Shown: positions 27,890 through 37,236 of the stretch, piece after piece
Layout: every line of letters begins with the position of its first letter
Numbering within the stretch: position 1 is the stretch's first letter
DNA from: Nostocales cyanobacterium
GTDB taxonomy: Bacteria; Cyanobacteriota; Cyanobacteriia; Cyanobacteriales; Nostocaceae
Length of the DNA stretch: 41,351 nt
Assembly (NCBI GenBank): GCA_004292695.1
Contig: RDXV01000024.1
Span: 1 to 41,351 of the forward strand
Reading direction: 5' to 3'
Program-made: the position numbers and the translations under genes
The notes under the pieces: generated by a model
What the model was told of the DNA's origin: nothing
Databases searched by the model: none
What the model saw: the letters and a program-made list of their open reading frames with translations, nothing else

Positions 27890-30061
27890 TTATTTATCTT
27901 CACCAAGATTGAGATATTCCCGAATATACTTAAATGGGAAAGGAATAACTGTACTTTGTCCAGTGCGAACAAAATCAACATCCATAGTTGGTAACAGTTC
28001 TTTAAATATTAACTTTGATCCATTTACTGCTACTATTTGGCGCAGATGACGAGCATCTTTAAAAGAAAATTGTAATTGATCTCTTCTACTACCCACGCAG
28101 TAATAAGCCTGGTTCTCAGTTTCTTCAAAATATTTAATATTGAAATAAGGATCAAATAAATCGTCTTTAGTCTGATTATCTTGGGGAAATTTCAACCTAA
28201 TTTGATGCTTTTCTAAAAGGTAATCCCTAAAACTAGTGGCTTCTTTGGTGATACTAACATTAATTTCTTTATCTTTCTGTTTCCTTTTTGTTCCTAAATA
28301 TTGACCAATTAAAGAATATAAATCTGCTTTTGATATAGTTTCACTTCCTCTTTTCCTGAGTTCTTCTGAAAATAAATTAAACTTTTCCTGATCAAGTTCA
28401 GTGGATACTTGTAAAAACTCCTCCACTATATCAGCTAAATCATTTCTAGTACGTTTATTTTCAGGAATTTCACTCTCTAGTTCATCCAGAATTTGTGCAA
28501 TTTCAGGAAGATTAGGAAGCGAAATTTCATCAGTTCTAAATATCTGATTAATGTCACCACTATCAGAAATAACTAATCCTTCCAAGTTTCTAATTTTCTT
28601 ATTCTTACTATCTGTCATGAACTTTCTATAAGTTTCAAACTTCTGCCAGTTTAATATGTTTATTTCTTTATGAAATTCAAACTTACCATTTGGTTTAATT
28701 TTCATAAAAATAACATGATTTTGATTTTCTTCTTCATTCCAAGCGGCAAAAGTCCAATCTCCTGTTGCATTGAGTTTAGACCAATCAAATAAAGTTATTT
28801 TTTCAGCACGAAGATCACGTTTGATAAGTAATTCTTTAAGACTTGTTTTTACTATATTTTTCCATCCATCTTGAGTTGATTGTGTATAAGATTCTATGGT
28901 AATATTTTGACGTTGTATTTGATGATCAGATTTTTTATATTGATCAGTGAGTTTATTCTCTTGGTAATAAGATTCCTCATGAATAATTCTCAAATTTAAA
29001 GCAGGTTTTTTCTCTGTTTTCCGAGAATTAGTAATGAACTTTTCATCAGTTATATAACAAGGATATAAAAACTGTTTTAACTGAGTTACTAATTCATGAG
29101 ATTCTTCACTATCAACTTTATCTAATATATGTATTTTTTCTCCATGAAGTAATTCTTGAATTTTTCCAGTGTTACTCATTAATCTTGTATCTAGTGGGAG
29201 ATCATGATCTATTTCACGAGTGCAGAATTCAACAGTCATGTATTTCGATAGGTGCTTTTCAATGCTATTCATGACATTGTGTAAAATACCCGCACGGCTA
29301 CTTTCAAAATCTTTAAGACTACGAAAATCAATAAAATTTACATGAAGTTTTTTGCCTTTTTCACGACATTGGATATAAGATTTGTTCGGATCTGATTTTT
29401 CTTGAGGAGAAGAAGGAAGCCACCTTCTTAGAGATGGTGGGTTTGTACCATCATAAATAATGTATTCTGGCCTTTTCAAAATTTTTGCTCGTTCCTCACC
29501 TTTATATTCTCTGAAAATTGCTACTTTTCTTCTATAATTAGCAAAAGTAACATTTAATAAAAACTCATTTTGCTGGGCAGGAATACTATCAATACTGATT
29601 TCAGCTACAGCAATTGAGTTATCAAGTTTATCTGTGAAGAGGGGAACTCTAAGTAATGAGCCATTAAGATTAGAGAAGTGAAGATGCTTATATTTTGAAC
29701 GTGATGAACCTAAAGAATTAATTAATAGGCGTGCAAGACTCACTTCACATATACATTCATTATTTCCGCTATAAATTGCTTCTGGCTGCACCTCAATTGC
29801 TACTACTTTGGTAAATTTAGGATCATTATCCAGTATATTTTCCAACTGATAAATATTATTTGATTTTCTTTCAAACATAGCATAAGCAAATTGAGCATAG
29901 CCAACGGACATGGCTTTATAATCATCACCAATTATACGATCTAGTTCTTCTGCGCCCCACCACTTACCATCGTAATCTCGTTTGAATCTAATAAATGCAA
30001 AATCTTGTTTGATAGCATCAATATGAAAAGTGATTTTCACGCGATTTGTAAGAATACTCAT
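27890..30061 (-). CDS. unassigned 723-aa partner of the helicase-nuclease
   Basis: I do not recognise the family. 723 aa, soluble, lysine- and glutamate-rich, no signal peptide or membrane helix. Three parts can be guessed: an N-terminal alpha/beta region (1-250) with CEVSLARLLI and a basic PPSLRRWLP loop; a middle region (250-400) with LHVNFIDFRSL and LNLRIIHEESYY; and a C-terminal region with alternating strands (WTFAAWNEE, VIFMKIKPNGKFEF), an acidic helical insert (about 510-600) and a PFPFKYIREYL end. Size and the strand-rich C-terminal half recall long prokaryotic Argonaute or PIWI-RE proteins, but no DEDX tetrad is clear and this is only a guess. Its ATG overlaps the helicase stop (ATGA), so the two are coupled and probably work together. 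Confidence 0.75.
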   Translation of the reverse strand: MSILTNRVKITFHIDAIKQDFAFIRFKRDYDGKWWGAEELDRIIGDDYKAMSVGYAQFAYAMFERKSNNIYQLENILDNDPKFTKVVAIEVQPEAIYSGNNECICEVSLARLLINSLGSSRSKYKHLHFSNLNGSLLRVPLFTDKLDNSIAVAEISIDSIPAQQNEFLLNVTFANYRRKVAIFREYKGEERAKILKRPEYIIYDGTNPPSLRRWLPSSPQEKSDPNKSYIQCREKGKKLHVNFIDFRSLKDFESSRAGILHNVMNSIEKHLSKYMTVEFCTREIDHDLPLDTRLMSNTGKIQELLHGEKIHILDKVDSEESHELVTQLKQFLYPCYITDEKFITNSRKTEKKPALNLRIIHEESYYQENKLTDQYKKSDHQIQRQNITIESYTQSTQDGWKNIVKTSLKELLIKRDLRAEKITLFDWSKLNATGDWTFAAWNEEENQNHVIFMKIKPNGKFEFHKEINILNWQKFETYRKFMTDSKNKKIRNLEGLVISDSGDINQIFRTDEISLPNLPEIAQILDELESEIPENKRTRNDLADIVEEFLQVSTELDQEKFNLFSEELRKRGSETISKADLYSLIGQYLGTKRKQKDKEINVSITKEATSFRDYLLEKHQIRLKFPQDNQTKDDLFDPYFNIKYFEETENQAYYCVGSRRDQLQFSFKDARHLRQIVAVNGSKLIFKELLPTMDVDFVRTGQSTVIPFPFKYIREYLNLGEDK

Positions 30062-33000
30062 TTTGAAAGCTCCTGTAAACTACTGGATATAAATTCAATT
30101 GCCTGATTATCAACTTGATTATTTTTGCACAAATAGGGTACTTCAACTATTTTTCCGTGATCTGAAATAATTGGTTTAAACTCTCTATCTGAACTACCAA
30201 GTATATTAATTATATAAACTCTTGCTGCTTTCACCTCCTTCATTTTTTTACGAATCTTGTCCATTTCTGGTTCAGCTTCCACTGAAACTTTATCGTTCCA
30301 TAGTTTAAAGTCTATATAAATATTTTGCTCCGTTTTAAAATCAAAACGTTCAAATTCATGTACATCTAGTTCCAATAAAGGAATCTTTAAAAATGTTTCC
30401 AAAATATTTTGACCACATACTTCACCTAATGCTCCTTTATAAATCTTATTAAATATGGGAGGTGTGACAATGAGTTCAGATTCAGTAAATTCAGTTGCAT
30501 AACCTTGACTAATAAATAGTTCCCTCAGATTATCTACTCTAATTAATTCTGTAAGACGAACATCTTCTTCACTTACTGTTCTAACTTGTCTCTTGCTGTA
30601 TTCATTGTCAAAGAAAACCTCTATTTTTTTATAGTCATTTTTCTGGGAAAAATAATAGTAATTACTAGGTTTAGGTAATTTAACATAAATATTATGCCAT
30701 TTGTGATCACATTCAAACTCTTGAATAATAGTAGGATGGTAGAGAACTTGTTGTCTTAACTCTTTCCATTGTTTTATACTTTGAGCATTCCATGTTTTTT
30801 CAAGTGTACTCATGATGTAAGCATCACTAACTTCACTTCTATTGACAGCATCAATTTCTGCTGCTTTTATCTCTTGAGATTTTTCACTTGATTTACCAGC
30901 TAGTTTTAAAAGAGCAGTATATTCACGCACTGGAATCACAGTATCAGGTACAGTAAATTCTGCTAAATGTTTACGAATAGCATGATCAGCCAAAATATGA
31001 ATCGTGGGAAATTTCATATTAGTTCTGCATATTCTACCTATTGCTTGCATAATTACTTTATTCAGAAAATATGAATATCCTCGTGTATCATATAAGCTGA
31101 TATCGCCCTGTTTTTTCTCATACTTATCTATTCCCACATATCTCTTAAAAGCCTCATTTAACTTAATATTGAATGTCATACCTGAAAAATCTCTATTTGC
31201 TCTTAGAAACTCTAATTGAAAAATGTATTTGATAAAATCAAAATCATTATTCTTGAATTGTTCGTTGTAGATATTAACAAGTAAATTGGTGGGGTTATCT
31301 AAATAAATACCATTAATATCTATATCTTTACCTCTTTCTCTTTTATCAATATGTATTAGTTTTGAATCTATGTTATCAGGAATAGGAAATTGTAAATTCT
31401 GTCCTACCCCTATAGTTTCGTATGCAGAGATAATAAAACGGCGTTTGTTATCTTTTAAATCATTAGCGATTTTTTCTTTAGTAGCATCAAAATTGTTGCT
31501 AGTCAGAGTAACTATAGTTTCTTCTATATAACTATCTTTTTCTTGTTCATCAAGTTCAGAGTCTAGGATATATTTTGCATACTTTTTCAATGTCTTAATA
31601 TTAAAAGTTGGATCATTATCCTTGGGAAGTTTATTGAAAAAGCAAAGAAAACTATGACATTCAGGATGTTCTATAAAATATTTCCATACAGTCAATACTT
31701 TTACATAACGACAAAATACAAATTCAGGGTTATTATCATCTGTATCATTACCATTATTAGTATTATTATCTTGTATCTCACGCAATAAGCCATTAACTAC
31801 AGAATTAGCTAATTCTTCATCATCTAAAATTACTTGAATCTGGTTTATTGCTTCCTTCTGTGAATCTGTACGAATAAATTGAGGTATTATTTTAACCTGA
31901 TCCTCATAGCCCTTAGTTGTTTCATAATACTGATTTTTTAGATCCTCCATTTCATCTGTTTCTAGTTGTTTAAATGAATCAGATAAGCGAGATTTTAAAT
32001 ACCTAATATCATAGTTACTAATATTAGTATAAAGTCCAGCAGTGGCTGAAATTCCTATTACCATCGCTTTAGAACAAACTTCCGCTAATAATGATTCTGG
32101 TGTATGATTAAAATTGAACATATATATCTTGGATAAGGTATCATGTTCATCACTATCAACTATGTCGTAATAACGAAAACCACGATCATAAAACCATTGA
32201 ATTTTGCTAATAGGTTTTTCTGCTGCAAATTTGTATGGTAATTCGTCATTTAAAATATTATTTGTTAATAAATCTACATCTTCATTATCTAGGCGGAAAT
32301 GATTAAGCACACTTCTGATAGCAAACTCTAGATTAAATACTTCTTGATTATTTTTATCTTCATCCTTTAAATGCCAATAATTATCAGCTAAATAACTAAC
32401 TCCTCTCTGAAAATATGTCAAGAAACCAGCTATTTCACCTAGTAATAAATAAAATTGTACTTCCCTTGGGTTTTCTTTAACATCAACTGCTTTATCAATT
32501 GCTTTAATCCAATTCGTTCTGTTTCTTGAATCTTGATGAATTTCAATCCGTTTACTAATGTCTATAACATTATGGAACTCGTAATCATAAAACAAAAAAT
32601 TTCTTTTTCTAGTAAAAGATTTTGGTTCAGATTTACAGGTATATTGCAATTTATATTTTTTGAATATCTCCTGAGCTTTTTTCTTTAAATCTTTTATCTG
32701 TTCTTTTGGTGATAACCAATCTTTACCTTGTGCTTGTTTTTTCTCCCAGTGTTGTGAGCATTTAGTTAAATCTTCAGAATCTTTGAGTTGTTTTAAATGA
32801 TTATGAATACTTAAAAATAAATCTATAAAATCTATTTTTCTCTGTAAACCTGATTCAATAATATTCTTGAGAATACGTTCTTTAGTAGAGTCAAATTCAT
32901 CAATAAAAATAAGTGAATTTTTGAAGTGTCCTTGATTTAATCTTTGGTAAAAGTAATAAGAAGGCTCAACTAATGTGGAATTTTTGACTATAAACTTATC

Positions 33001-33603
33001 CATACTCAAAAATAACACAGTTTTTTCATCTGTAAACACTGCTGGATAAAGTTTACCAATCCATTGATACTTTGACTGAGTGTTGATAGCTTGTAATTTT
33101 GCTTCCTTGCTGGAAAATCTTTCTTTTAAGATGTTTTCTATATCTCTTCTAAATGCTGGTTCAAGGTCTTTGCGAATTTTATCTTTAAAATTATCTTGAG
33201 CTTTTTTAGGAAGTTTGGGAATATTATATAATTCTATATAGTTCTTTAAATTTTTGTAGCTTTCTTTATCCTTAAATTCAGAAGAAATTTCATCATCAAT
33301 ATTATTTTTATTCTTTTGACTTAATTTATTAATAACAGTCTCAGAATTAGAGTCAATAAACAGAACATATTTATCATAATCATCTTCATGACTATTGTTC
33401 GTAAAAAATTCCTTCAAATGCTTAACCTCCAGATTTTTCTTGAGGTTGGTAAGAAAGATTATTTTTCTGTTATTAGCAGCAAATTCTTGATAATTTTCAT
33501 ATATAAACTTAAATACATTGTAAGTTTTACCAAACCCTGTGGGCATACTTAATAACAATAAACCATGATGGTTTTGACAGTATTTTTTTAGTATTTCCTG
33601 CAT
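30058..33603 (-). CDS. SF2 helicase with C-terminal PD-(D/E)xK-like nuclease domain
   Basis: 1181 aa. Helicase motifs in order: Walker A PTGFGKT (21-27), motif Ia IIFLTNLKKN, Walker B FIDEFD (Asp235-Asp238), motif III GISATAG (Ser519), motif V AYETIGVGQN (Gln735) and motif VI QAIGRICR (853-860). The region between motifs B and III is unusually long (about 280 residues). Near the end, KGALGEVCGQ, then FERFDF and IYIDFKLW (Asp1098, Lys1100), followed by RVYIINIL, fit the E-D-DxK layout of a restriction-like nuclease fold. Helicase plus nuclease plus a coupled unknown protein is typical of anti-phage systems (Hachiman, DISARM and PIWI-RE modules have comparable parts), but I cannot match this pair to a named one. 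The ATG is fixed by an upstream stop at 33628-33630. Very AT-rich with no HIP1 site. Confidence 0.8.
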   Translation of the reverse strand: MQEILKKYCQNHHGLLLLSMPTGFGKTYNVFKFIYENYQEFAANNRKIIFLTNLKKNLEVKHLKEFFTNNSHEDDYDKYVLFIDSNSETVINKLSQKNKNNIDDEISSEFKDKESYKNLKNYIELYNIPKLPKKAQDNFKDKIRKDLEPAFRRDIENILKERFSSKEAKLQAINTQSKYQWIGKLYPAVFTDEKTVLFLSMDKFIVKNSTLVEPSYYFYQRLNQGHFKNSLIFIDEFDSTKERILKNIIESGLQRKIDFIDLFLSIHNHLKQLKDSEDLTKCSQHWEKKQAQGKDWLSPKEQIKDLKKKAQEIFKKYKLQYTCKSEPKSFTRKRNFLFYDYEFHNVIDISKRIEIHQDSRNRTNWIKAIDKAVDVKENPREVQFYLLLGEIAGFLTYFQRGVSYLADNYWHLKDEDKNNQEVFNLEFAIRSVLNHFRLDNEDVDLLTNNILNDELPYKFAAEKPISKIQWFYDRGFRYYDIVDSDEHDTLSKIYMFNFNHTPESLLAEVCSKAMVIGISATAGLYTNISNYDIRYLKSRLSDSFKQLETDEMEDLKNQYYETTKGYEDQVKIIPQFIRTDSQKEAINQIQVILDDEELANSVVNGLLREIQDNNTNNGNDTDDNNPEFVFCRYVKVLTVWKYFIEHPECHSFLCFFNKLPKDNDPTFNIKTLKKYAKYILDSELDEQEKDSYIEETIVTLTSNNFDATKEKIANDLKDNKRRFIISAYETIGVGQNLQFPIPDNIDSKLIHIDKRERGKDIDINGIYLDNPTNLLVNIYNEQFKNNDFDFIKYIFQLEFLRANRDFSGMTFNIKLNEAFKRYVGIDKYEKKQGDISLYDTRGYSYFLNKVIMQAIGRICRTNMKFPTIHILADHAIRKHLAEFTVPDTVIPVREYTALLKLAGKSSEKSQEIKAAEIDAVNRSEVSDAYIMSTLEKTWNAQSIKQWKELRQQVLYHPTIIQEFECDHKWHNIYVKLPKPSNYYYFSQKNDYKKIEVFFDNEYSKRQVRTVSEEDVRLTELIRVDNLRELFISQGYATEFTESELIVTPPIFNKIYKGALGEVCGQNILETFLKIPLLELDVHEFERFDFKTEQNIYIDFKLWNDKVSVEAEPEMDKIRKKMKEVKAARVYIINILGSSDREFKPIISDHGKIVEVPYLCKNNQVDNQAIEFISSSLQELSK

Positions 33604-33878
33604 ATTGGTGATTAATATGAGTACCTGTTAAACATTAACCGTAATTTTACCCATCATGCCATAAAAACTGTCAAAATACAAACAATTACATCAACAAACA
33701 CAAAATTCTTCTCATCCTGTTCAAAACAACTACAGGTAACGTACTAACTGATTGATCACAGTCAAAACTTCTGGTTGACCAGTTTCTTAAATCCTAAAAA
33801 CTACCACAGACCCCTATTGCTGTGATATCATAGTAAATTGCTGCATACATTTAGAAAAAACAGAAACTTCACAAGACT
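33604..33878. other. divergent spacer between helicase operon and rpsO
   Basis: 275 bp. No gene is seen. It must carry the promoters of both the leftward helicase operon and rpsO; I see no confident -35/-10 pair. Confidence 0.5.
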
Positions 33879-34148
33879 ATGGCTCTTACGCAACAGCGCA
33901 AACAAGAAATCATCACTGGTTATCAAGTACATGAAACTGATACCGGATCTACTGATGTGCAAATCGCAATGTTAACTGACCGCATTAACAGCCTCAGTAA
34001 GCACTTGCAAGCAAACAAAAAAGATCATTCTTCCCGCAGAGGACTATTAAAAATGATCGGACAACGTAAGCGTCTTCTTGCTTACCTACAGAAAAACAAC
34101 CGGGAAAAGTATCAAGATTTGATTACTCGCCTTGGTATTCGTGGTTAG
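33879..34148 (+). CDS. rpsO: 30S ribosomal protein S15
   Basis: 89 aa, the usual length. It matches S15 from end to end: the helix start [14 protein letters not shown], the [15 protein letters not shown] motif, [16 protein letters not shown] and the C-terminal [12 protein letters not shown] that contact 16S rRNA helices in the central domain. Start ATG 33879. A PAM68-like gene follows after 12 bp and is probably co-transcribed, an arrangement I recall from other cyanobacteria. Confidence 0.97.
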   Translation: MALTQQRKQEIITGYQVHETDTGSTDVQIAMLTDRINSLSKHLQANKKDHSSRRGLLKMIGQRKRLLAYLQKNNREKYQDLITRLGIRG

Positions 34149-34160
34149 GAAGTATAGCTT

Positions 34161-34631
34161 ATGTCTGCTGAAGAATCAGAACGTAATTCCCTACCGTTTG
34201 AACCAAATAAAAAGCGTCAAAAGCCTGTAAAAGCTAAAACACAACCGATAGTAAAATCTCAAGAATCAAATAAGAAGTCGCAAAAGCAACCACCTTACAC
34301 TAAGGAAGAAATGGCCGTTCCTGAAGTGGTGAGTCAGCGCATGATTCGTAGAGTCGCTGCGTTTTGTGGTATACCAACAGCTTTAGGTATTACTACTTTG
34401 GTGGTCAGCTATTTGCTGGTCAGTTACGCTGATATCCAATTACCACCCATAGCAGTTTTGTTAGTGAATATGGGATTGTTTGGGATAGGAGTTATAGGTA
34501 TAACCTACGGAGTTCTTTCCGCTTCTTGGGATGTAGACAGACCTGGTAGTTTACTGGGTGTTGGTGAGTTTACAACCAATTGGGGAAGAATGGTAGAAGG
34601 TTGGCGCGAAACACGTAAAAAGAACGTCTGA
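34161..34631 (+). CDS. PAM68-like photosystem II assembly protein
   Basis: 156 aa. A charged, lysine-rich N-terminal tail (about 1-58) precedes the PAM68 core: VSQRMIRRVAAFCGIP, two membrane helices (about 68-92 and 99-122) and the conserved SASWDVDRPGSLLGVGEF end, then NWGRMVEGWRE. PAM68 proteins (Arabidopsis PAM68, Synechocystis Sll0933) assist early photosystem II assembly around CP43/CP47 in the thylakoid membrane. It follows rpsO by 12 bp, with a start at ATG 34161. Confidence 0.9.
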   Translation: MSAEESERNSLPFEPNKKRQKPVKAKTQPIVKSQESNKKSQKQPPYTKEEMAVPEVVSQRMIRRVAAFCGIPTALGITTLVVSYLLVSYADIQLPPIAVLLVNMGLFGIGVIGITYGVLSASWDVDRPGSLLGVGEFTTNWGRMVEGWRETRKKNV

Positions 34632-34636
34632 TCAGC

Positions 34637-34728
34637 AGCGTCAGGTATTGAAAAAATTGTTATATTGGGTAAATTAGGCAAAAACCTCTTTGATTTATAC
34701 CCAATATGCAAGAAAAGTACCTGACGCT
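34637..34728. repeat. nested inverted repeat (92 bp)
   Basis: Outer arms AGCGTCAGGTA (34637-34647) and TACCTGACGCT (34718-34728) are perfect 11-bp complements. Inside them, ATATTGGGTA (34662-34671) and TACCCAATAT (34698-34707) are perfect 10-bp complements. It could be a MITE-like element, a structured RNA or the 3' end signal of the rpsO transcript. Confidence 0.75.
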
Positions 34729-34730
34729 AC

Positions 34731-34945
<215 letters not shown>

Positions 34946-34979
34946 CTAATAAATACTTTACAAATACGAGGATTCAAAA

Positions 34980-36038
34980 ATGATTGTTGTCATGAAAGTT
35001 GGTTCTCCACAATCAGAAATAGATCGTATTTCTCAAGAATTATCAGACTGGGGTTTAACACCAGAAAAAATTATTGGACAGCATAAAGTAGTAATCGGTT
35101 TAGTAGGTGAAACCGCAGATTTAGATCCTCTGCAAATTCAAGAACTCAGTGAATGGATCGAACAAGTATTAAGAGTAGAAGTACCCTATAAACGAGTTAG
35201 TCGTCAATTCCGTCATGGTGAAGCATCGGCAGTAGTAGTAAATACCCCCGATGGTGATGTCATCTTTGGTGAAAATTATCCCTTGGTAGTAGTCGCTGGA
35301 CCATGTTCAGTAGAAAACGAAACCATGATCGTTGAAACCGCCAAGCGGGTAAAAGCTGCCGGGGCTAAATTTCTCAGAGGTGGTGCATATAAACCCCGGA
35401 CTTCTCCCTATGCTTTCCAAGGACATGGAGAAAGTGCCTTAGAACTACTAGCACAAGCCAGAGAAGCCAGCGGACTAGGTATTATTACAGAAGTCATGGA
35501 TGCGGCAGACTTAGAAAAAATTGCTGAAGTGGCTGATGTCATCCAGGTGGGGGCGCGAAATATGCAAAATTTCTCTCTCCTCAAACAAGTAGGGGCGCAG
35601 TCAAAACCAGTGTTATTAAAAAGGGGAATGGCTGCCACTATTGAAGATTGGTTAATGGCTGCTGAGTATATTTTAGCTGCTGGTAATCCTAATGTGATTT
35701 TATGTGAACGGGGAATTAGAACCTTTGACCGTCAGTATACGCGCAATACTTTAGATTTATCCGTAATTCCAGTGTTGAGAAAACTCACCCATTTACCGAT
35801 GATGATTGATCCTAGTCATGGGGTGGGTTGGTCAGAATTTGTACCTTCTATGGCAATGGCGGCGATCGCCGCTGGAACAGATTCCTTAATGATAGAAGTT
35901 CACCCCAACCCAGCTAAAGCCCTATCAGACGGACCCCAATCTTTAACCCCAGACAGATTTGATCAATTAATGTCAGAACTAGCCGTCATTGGTAAGGCGG
36001 TTGGACGCTGGCCAGAACCAGCATTAGTAACAGTTTAA
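34980..36038 (+). CDS. aroF: 3-deoxy-7-phosphoheptulonate (DAHP) synthase
   Basis: 352 aa, type I-beta DAHP synthase. The N-terminal ferredoxin-like regulatory domain (about 1-70, MIVVMKVGSPQSEIDRI) precedes the TIM barrel. Catalytic features: VVAGPCSVEN, the PEP-binding GAYKPRTSPYAFQG, QVGARNMQNF, metal-binding Cys in ILCERGIRTF, His in MIDPSHGVG, and IEVHPNPAKALSDG. It condenses phosphoenolpyruvate and erythrose 4-phosphate, the first step of the shikimate pathway. tyrA lies 3.6 kb downstream on the same strand but is not in the same operon. The start ATG 34980 fits the family. Confidence 0.95.
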   Translation: MIVVMKVGSPQSEIDRISQELSDWGLTPEKIIGQHKVVIGLVGETADLDPLQIQELSEWIEQVLRVEVPYKRVSRQFRHGEASAVVVNTPDGDVIFGENYPLVVVAGPCSVENETMIVETAKRVKAAGAKFLRGGAYKPRTSPYAFQGHGESALELLAQAREASGLGIITEVMDAADLEKIAEVADVIQVGARNMQNFSLLKQVGAQSKPVLLKRGMAATIEDWLMAAEYILAAGNPNVILCERGIRTFDRQYTRNTLDLSVIPVLRKLTHLPMMIDPSHGVGWSEFVPSMAMAAIAAGTDSLMIEVHPNPAKALSDGPQSLTPDRFDQLMSELAVIGKAVGRWPEPALVTV

Positions 36039-36045
36039 TCAGTTA

Positions 36046-36107
36046 TCAGGGAACAGGGAACAGGGAACAGGGAACAGGGAATAGGGAATAGGGAATAGGG
36101 AATAGGG
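36046..36107. repeat. ACAGGGA / ATAGGGA heptad array
   Basis: About four AACAGGG units followed by about four ATAGGGA units, just after the aroF stop. Confidence 0.9.
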
Positions 36108-36134
36108 AGATGAGGAGAAAAATTAGTTCTTTAT

Positions 36135-36239
<105 letters not shown>

Positions 36240-36242
36240 TCT

Positions 36243-37118
36243 TTATCTTCTTCTACCAAAACCAGAAGAACGACGACTACCGGAAGAACGACTACCACTA
36301 CCAAAACTATTGTTAGAAGGACGAGTAGTAGAACCAGACTTGCCGGAATTTTTCAAGGTACTACCACTGACACCAGAACCAGTAGCCCGACTACCTGTAT
36401 TTTGTCTTGTTCCGGTGGTGGTTGAATTGTTGGGTGTTCTAATTGATCCTGTGGAACGGAAAGCTGTACGATTTCTTACCGCTGCTGGTGGTTCGTTGTA
36501 CCGAGTACGGTAACTAGAAACTGCTGCATCGTAGCTAGAACCATATCCACCGTAACCAACTAAAACTCCACCAGGTTGGTAAACAGGAGGAACATAATAT
36601 TGAGGTCTAAATAAAGCATTGCCGATCGCCTGGCCTGCTAAGTTACCAGCTAAAGAAGCTGCAAATGGTGTCCAGAAGTTAGACTCTCTGCGGACGACGA
36701 CTGTCTCTTGCTGTCCGGTTTGGGGGTTAGTTTGAACTTGGGTAACGTTATGAACGTACTCAATTTTAAAGTCTTCTGTCAGGTACAAAGCTGGTTCACC
36801 GTTTTCTACCTTGAGGTAACTTTTTTTCCCAGCTTTAGTTTCTTCATCTGTTAACCTTGCCATTTGTAATTTTTCTGTAGCAAAGGTTGGTGGCTGACTA
36901 CCTAGTAAAAACAGGGTGTATTCCCCATTGGCATCATTGTAACTGGCCTGTTGTACTTCGTACTGGCCATCACTGAGTTTTTTAGGTGTAACACTGGTGT
37001 TGTTAGTAGAAACAGAATTAGTTGTAGCTTGGTTTCCACCTCCACAAGCAACGGTAGTTACACATAAACTGAGGACTAAACACAAGATAGTCAATTTACG
37101 CATTATGTTCTTGACCAT
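36243..37118 (-). CDS. lipoprotein with Ser/Gly/Arg-rich tail, function unknown
   Basis: 291 aa. The N-terminal signal ends in a lipobox (TTVACGGG, Cys near residue 25), so it should be a lipid-anchored envelope protein. The middle (about 45-150) contains short repeats of a beta-rich kind (GQYEVQQASYNDANGEYTLF, KSYLKVENGEPALYLTEDF). A Gly/Pro/Tyr segment follows (YYVPPVYQPGGVLVGYGGYG). The last 80 residues are low-complexity Ser, Thr, Gly, Asn and Arg, ending in RRSSGFGRRR. I do not recognise a named domain. ATG 37118 is used; ATG 37103 (MRKLTILCLVLS) is an equally good start for a lipoprotein. Confidence 0.78.
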   Translation of the reverse strand: MVKNIMRKLTILCLVLSLCVTTVACGGGNQATTNSVSTNNTSVTPKKLSDGQYEVQQASYNDANGEYTLFLLGSQPPTFATEKLQMARLTDEETKAGKKSYLKVENGEPALYLTEDFKIEYVHNVTQVQTNPQTGQQETVVVRRESNFWTPFAASLAGNLAGQAIGNALFRPQYYVPPVYQPGGVLVGYGGYGSSYDAAVSSYRTRYNEPPAAVRNRTAFRSTGSIRTPNNSTTTGTRQNTGSRATGSGVSGSTLKNSGKSGSTTRPSNNSFGSGSRSSGSRRSSGFGRRR

Positions 37119-37236
37119 TATGATAATTTTCCTGATTCCTTCGCTATGATTACTTTTTGCTAAAGATCCAACTATCAGTAATCCTAAATTATTTCTGAAG
37201 GAACTTGCTAACCGCTGATAGCTGATAGTTAACTGT

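Noticed and set aside
27890-33603. CRISPR-associated Cas3 with Cas8-like partner
   Set aside because: No HD domain, no other cas genes and no array in the window; the helicase has a different C-terminal domain.
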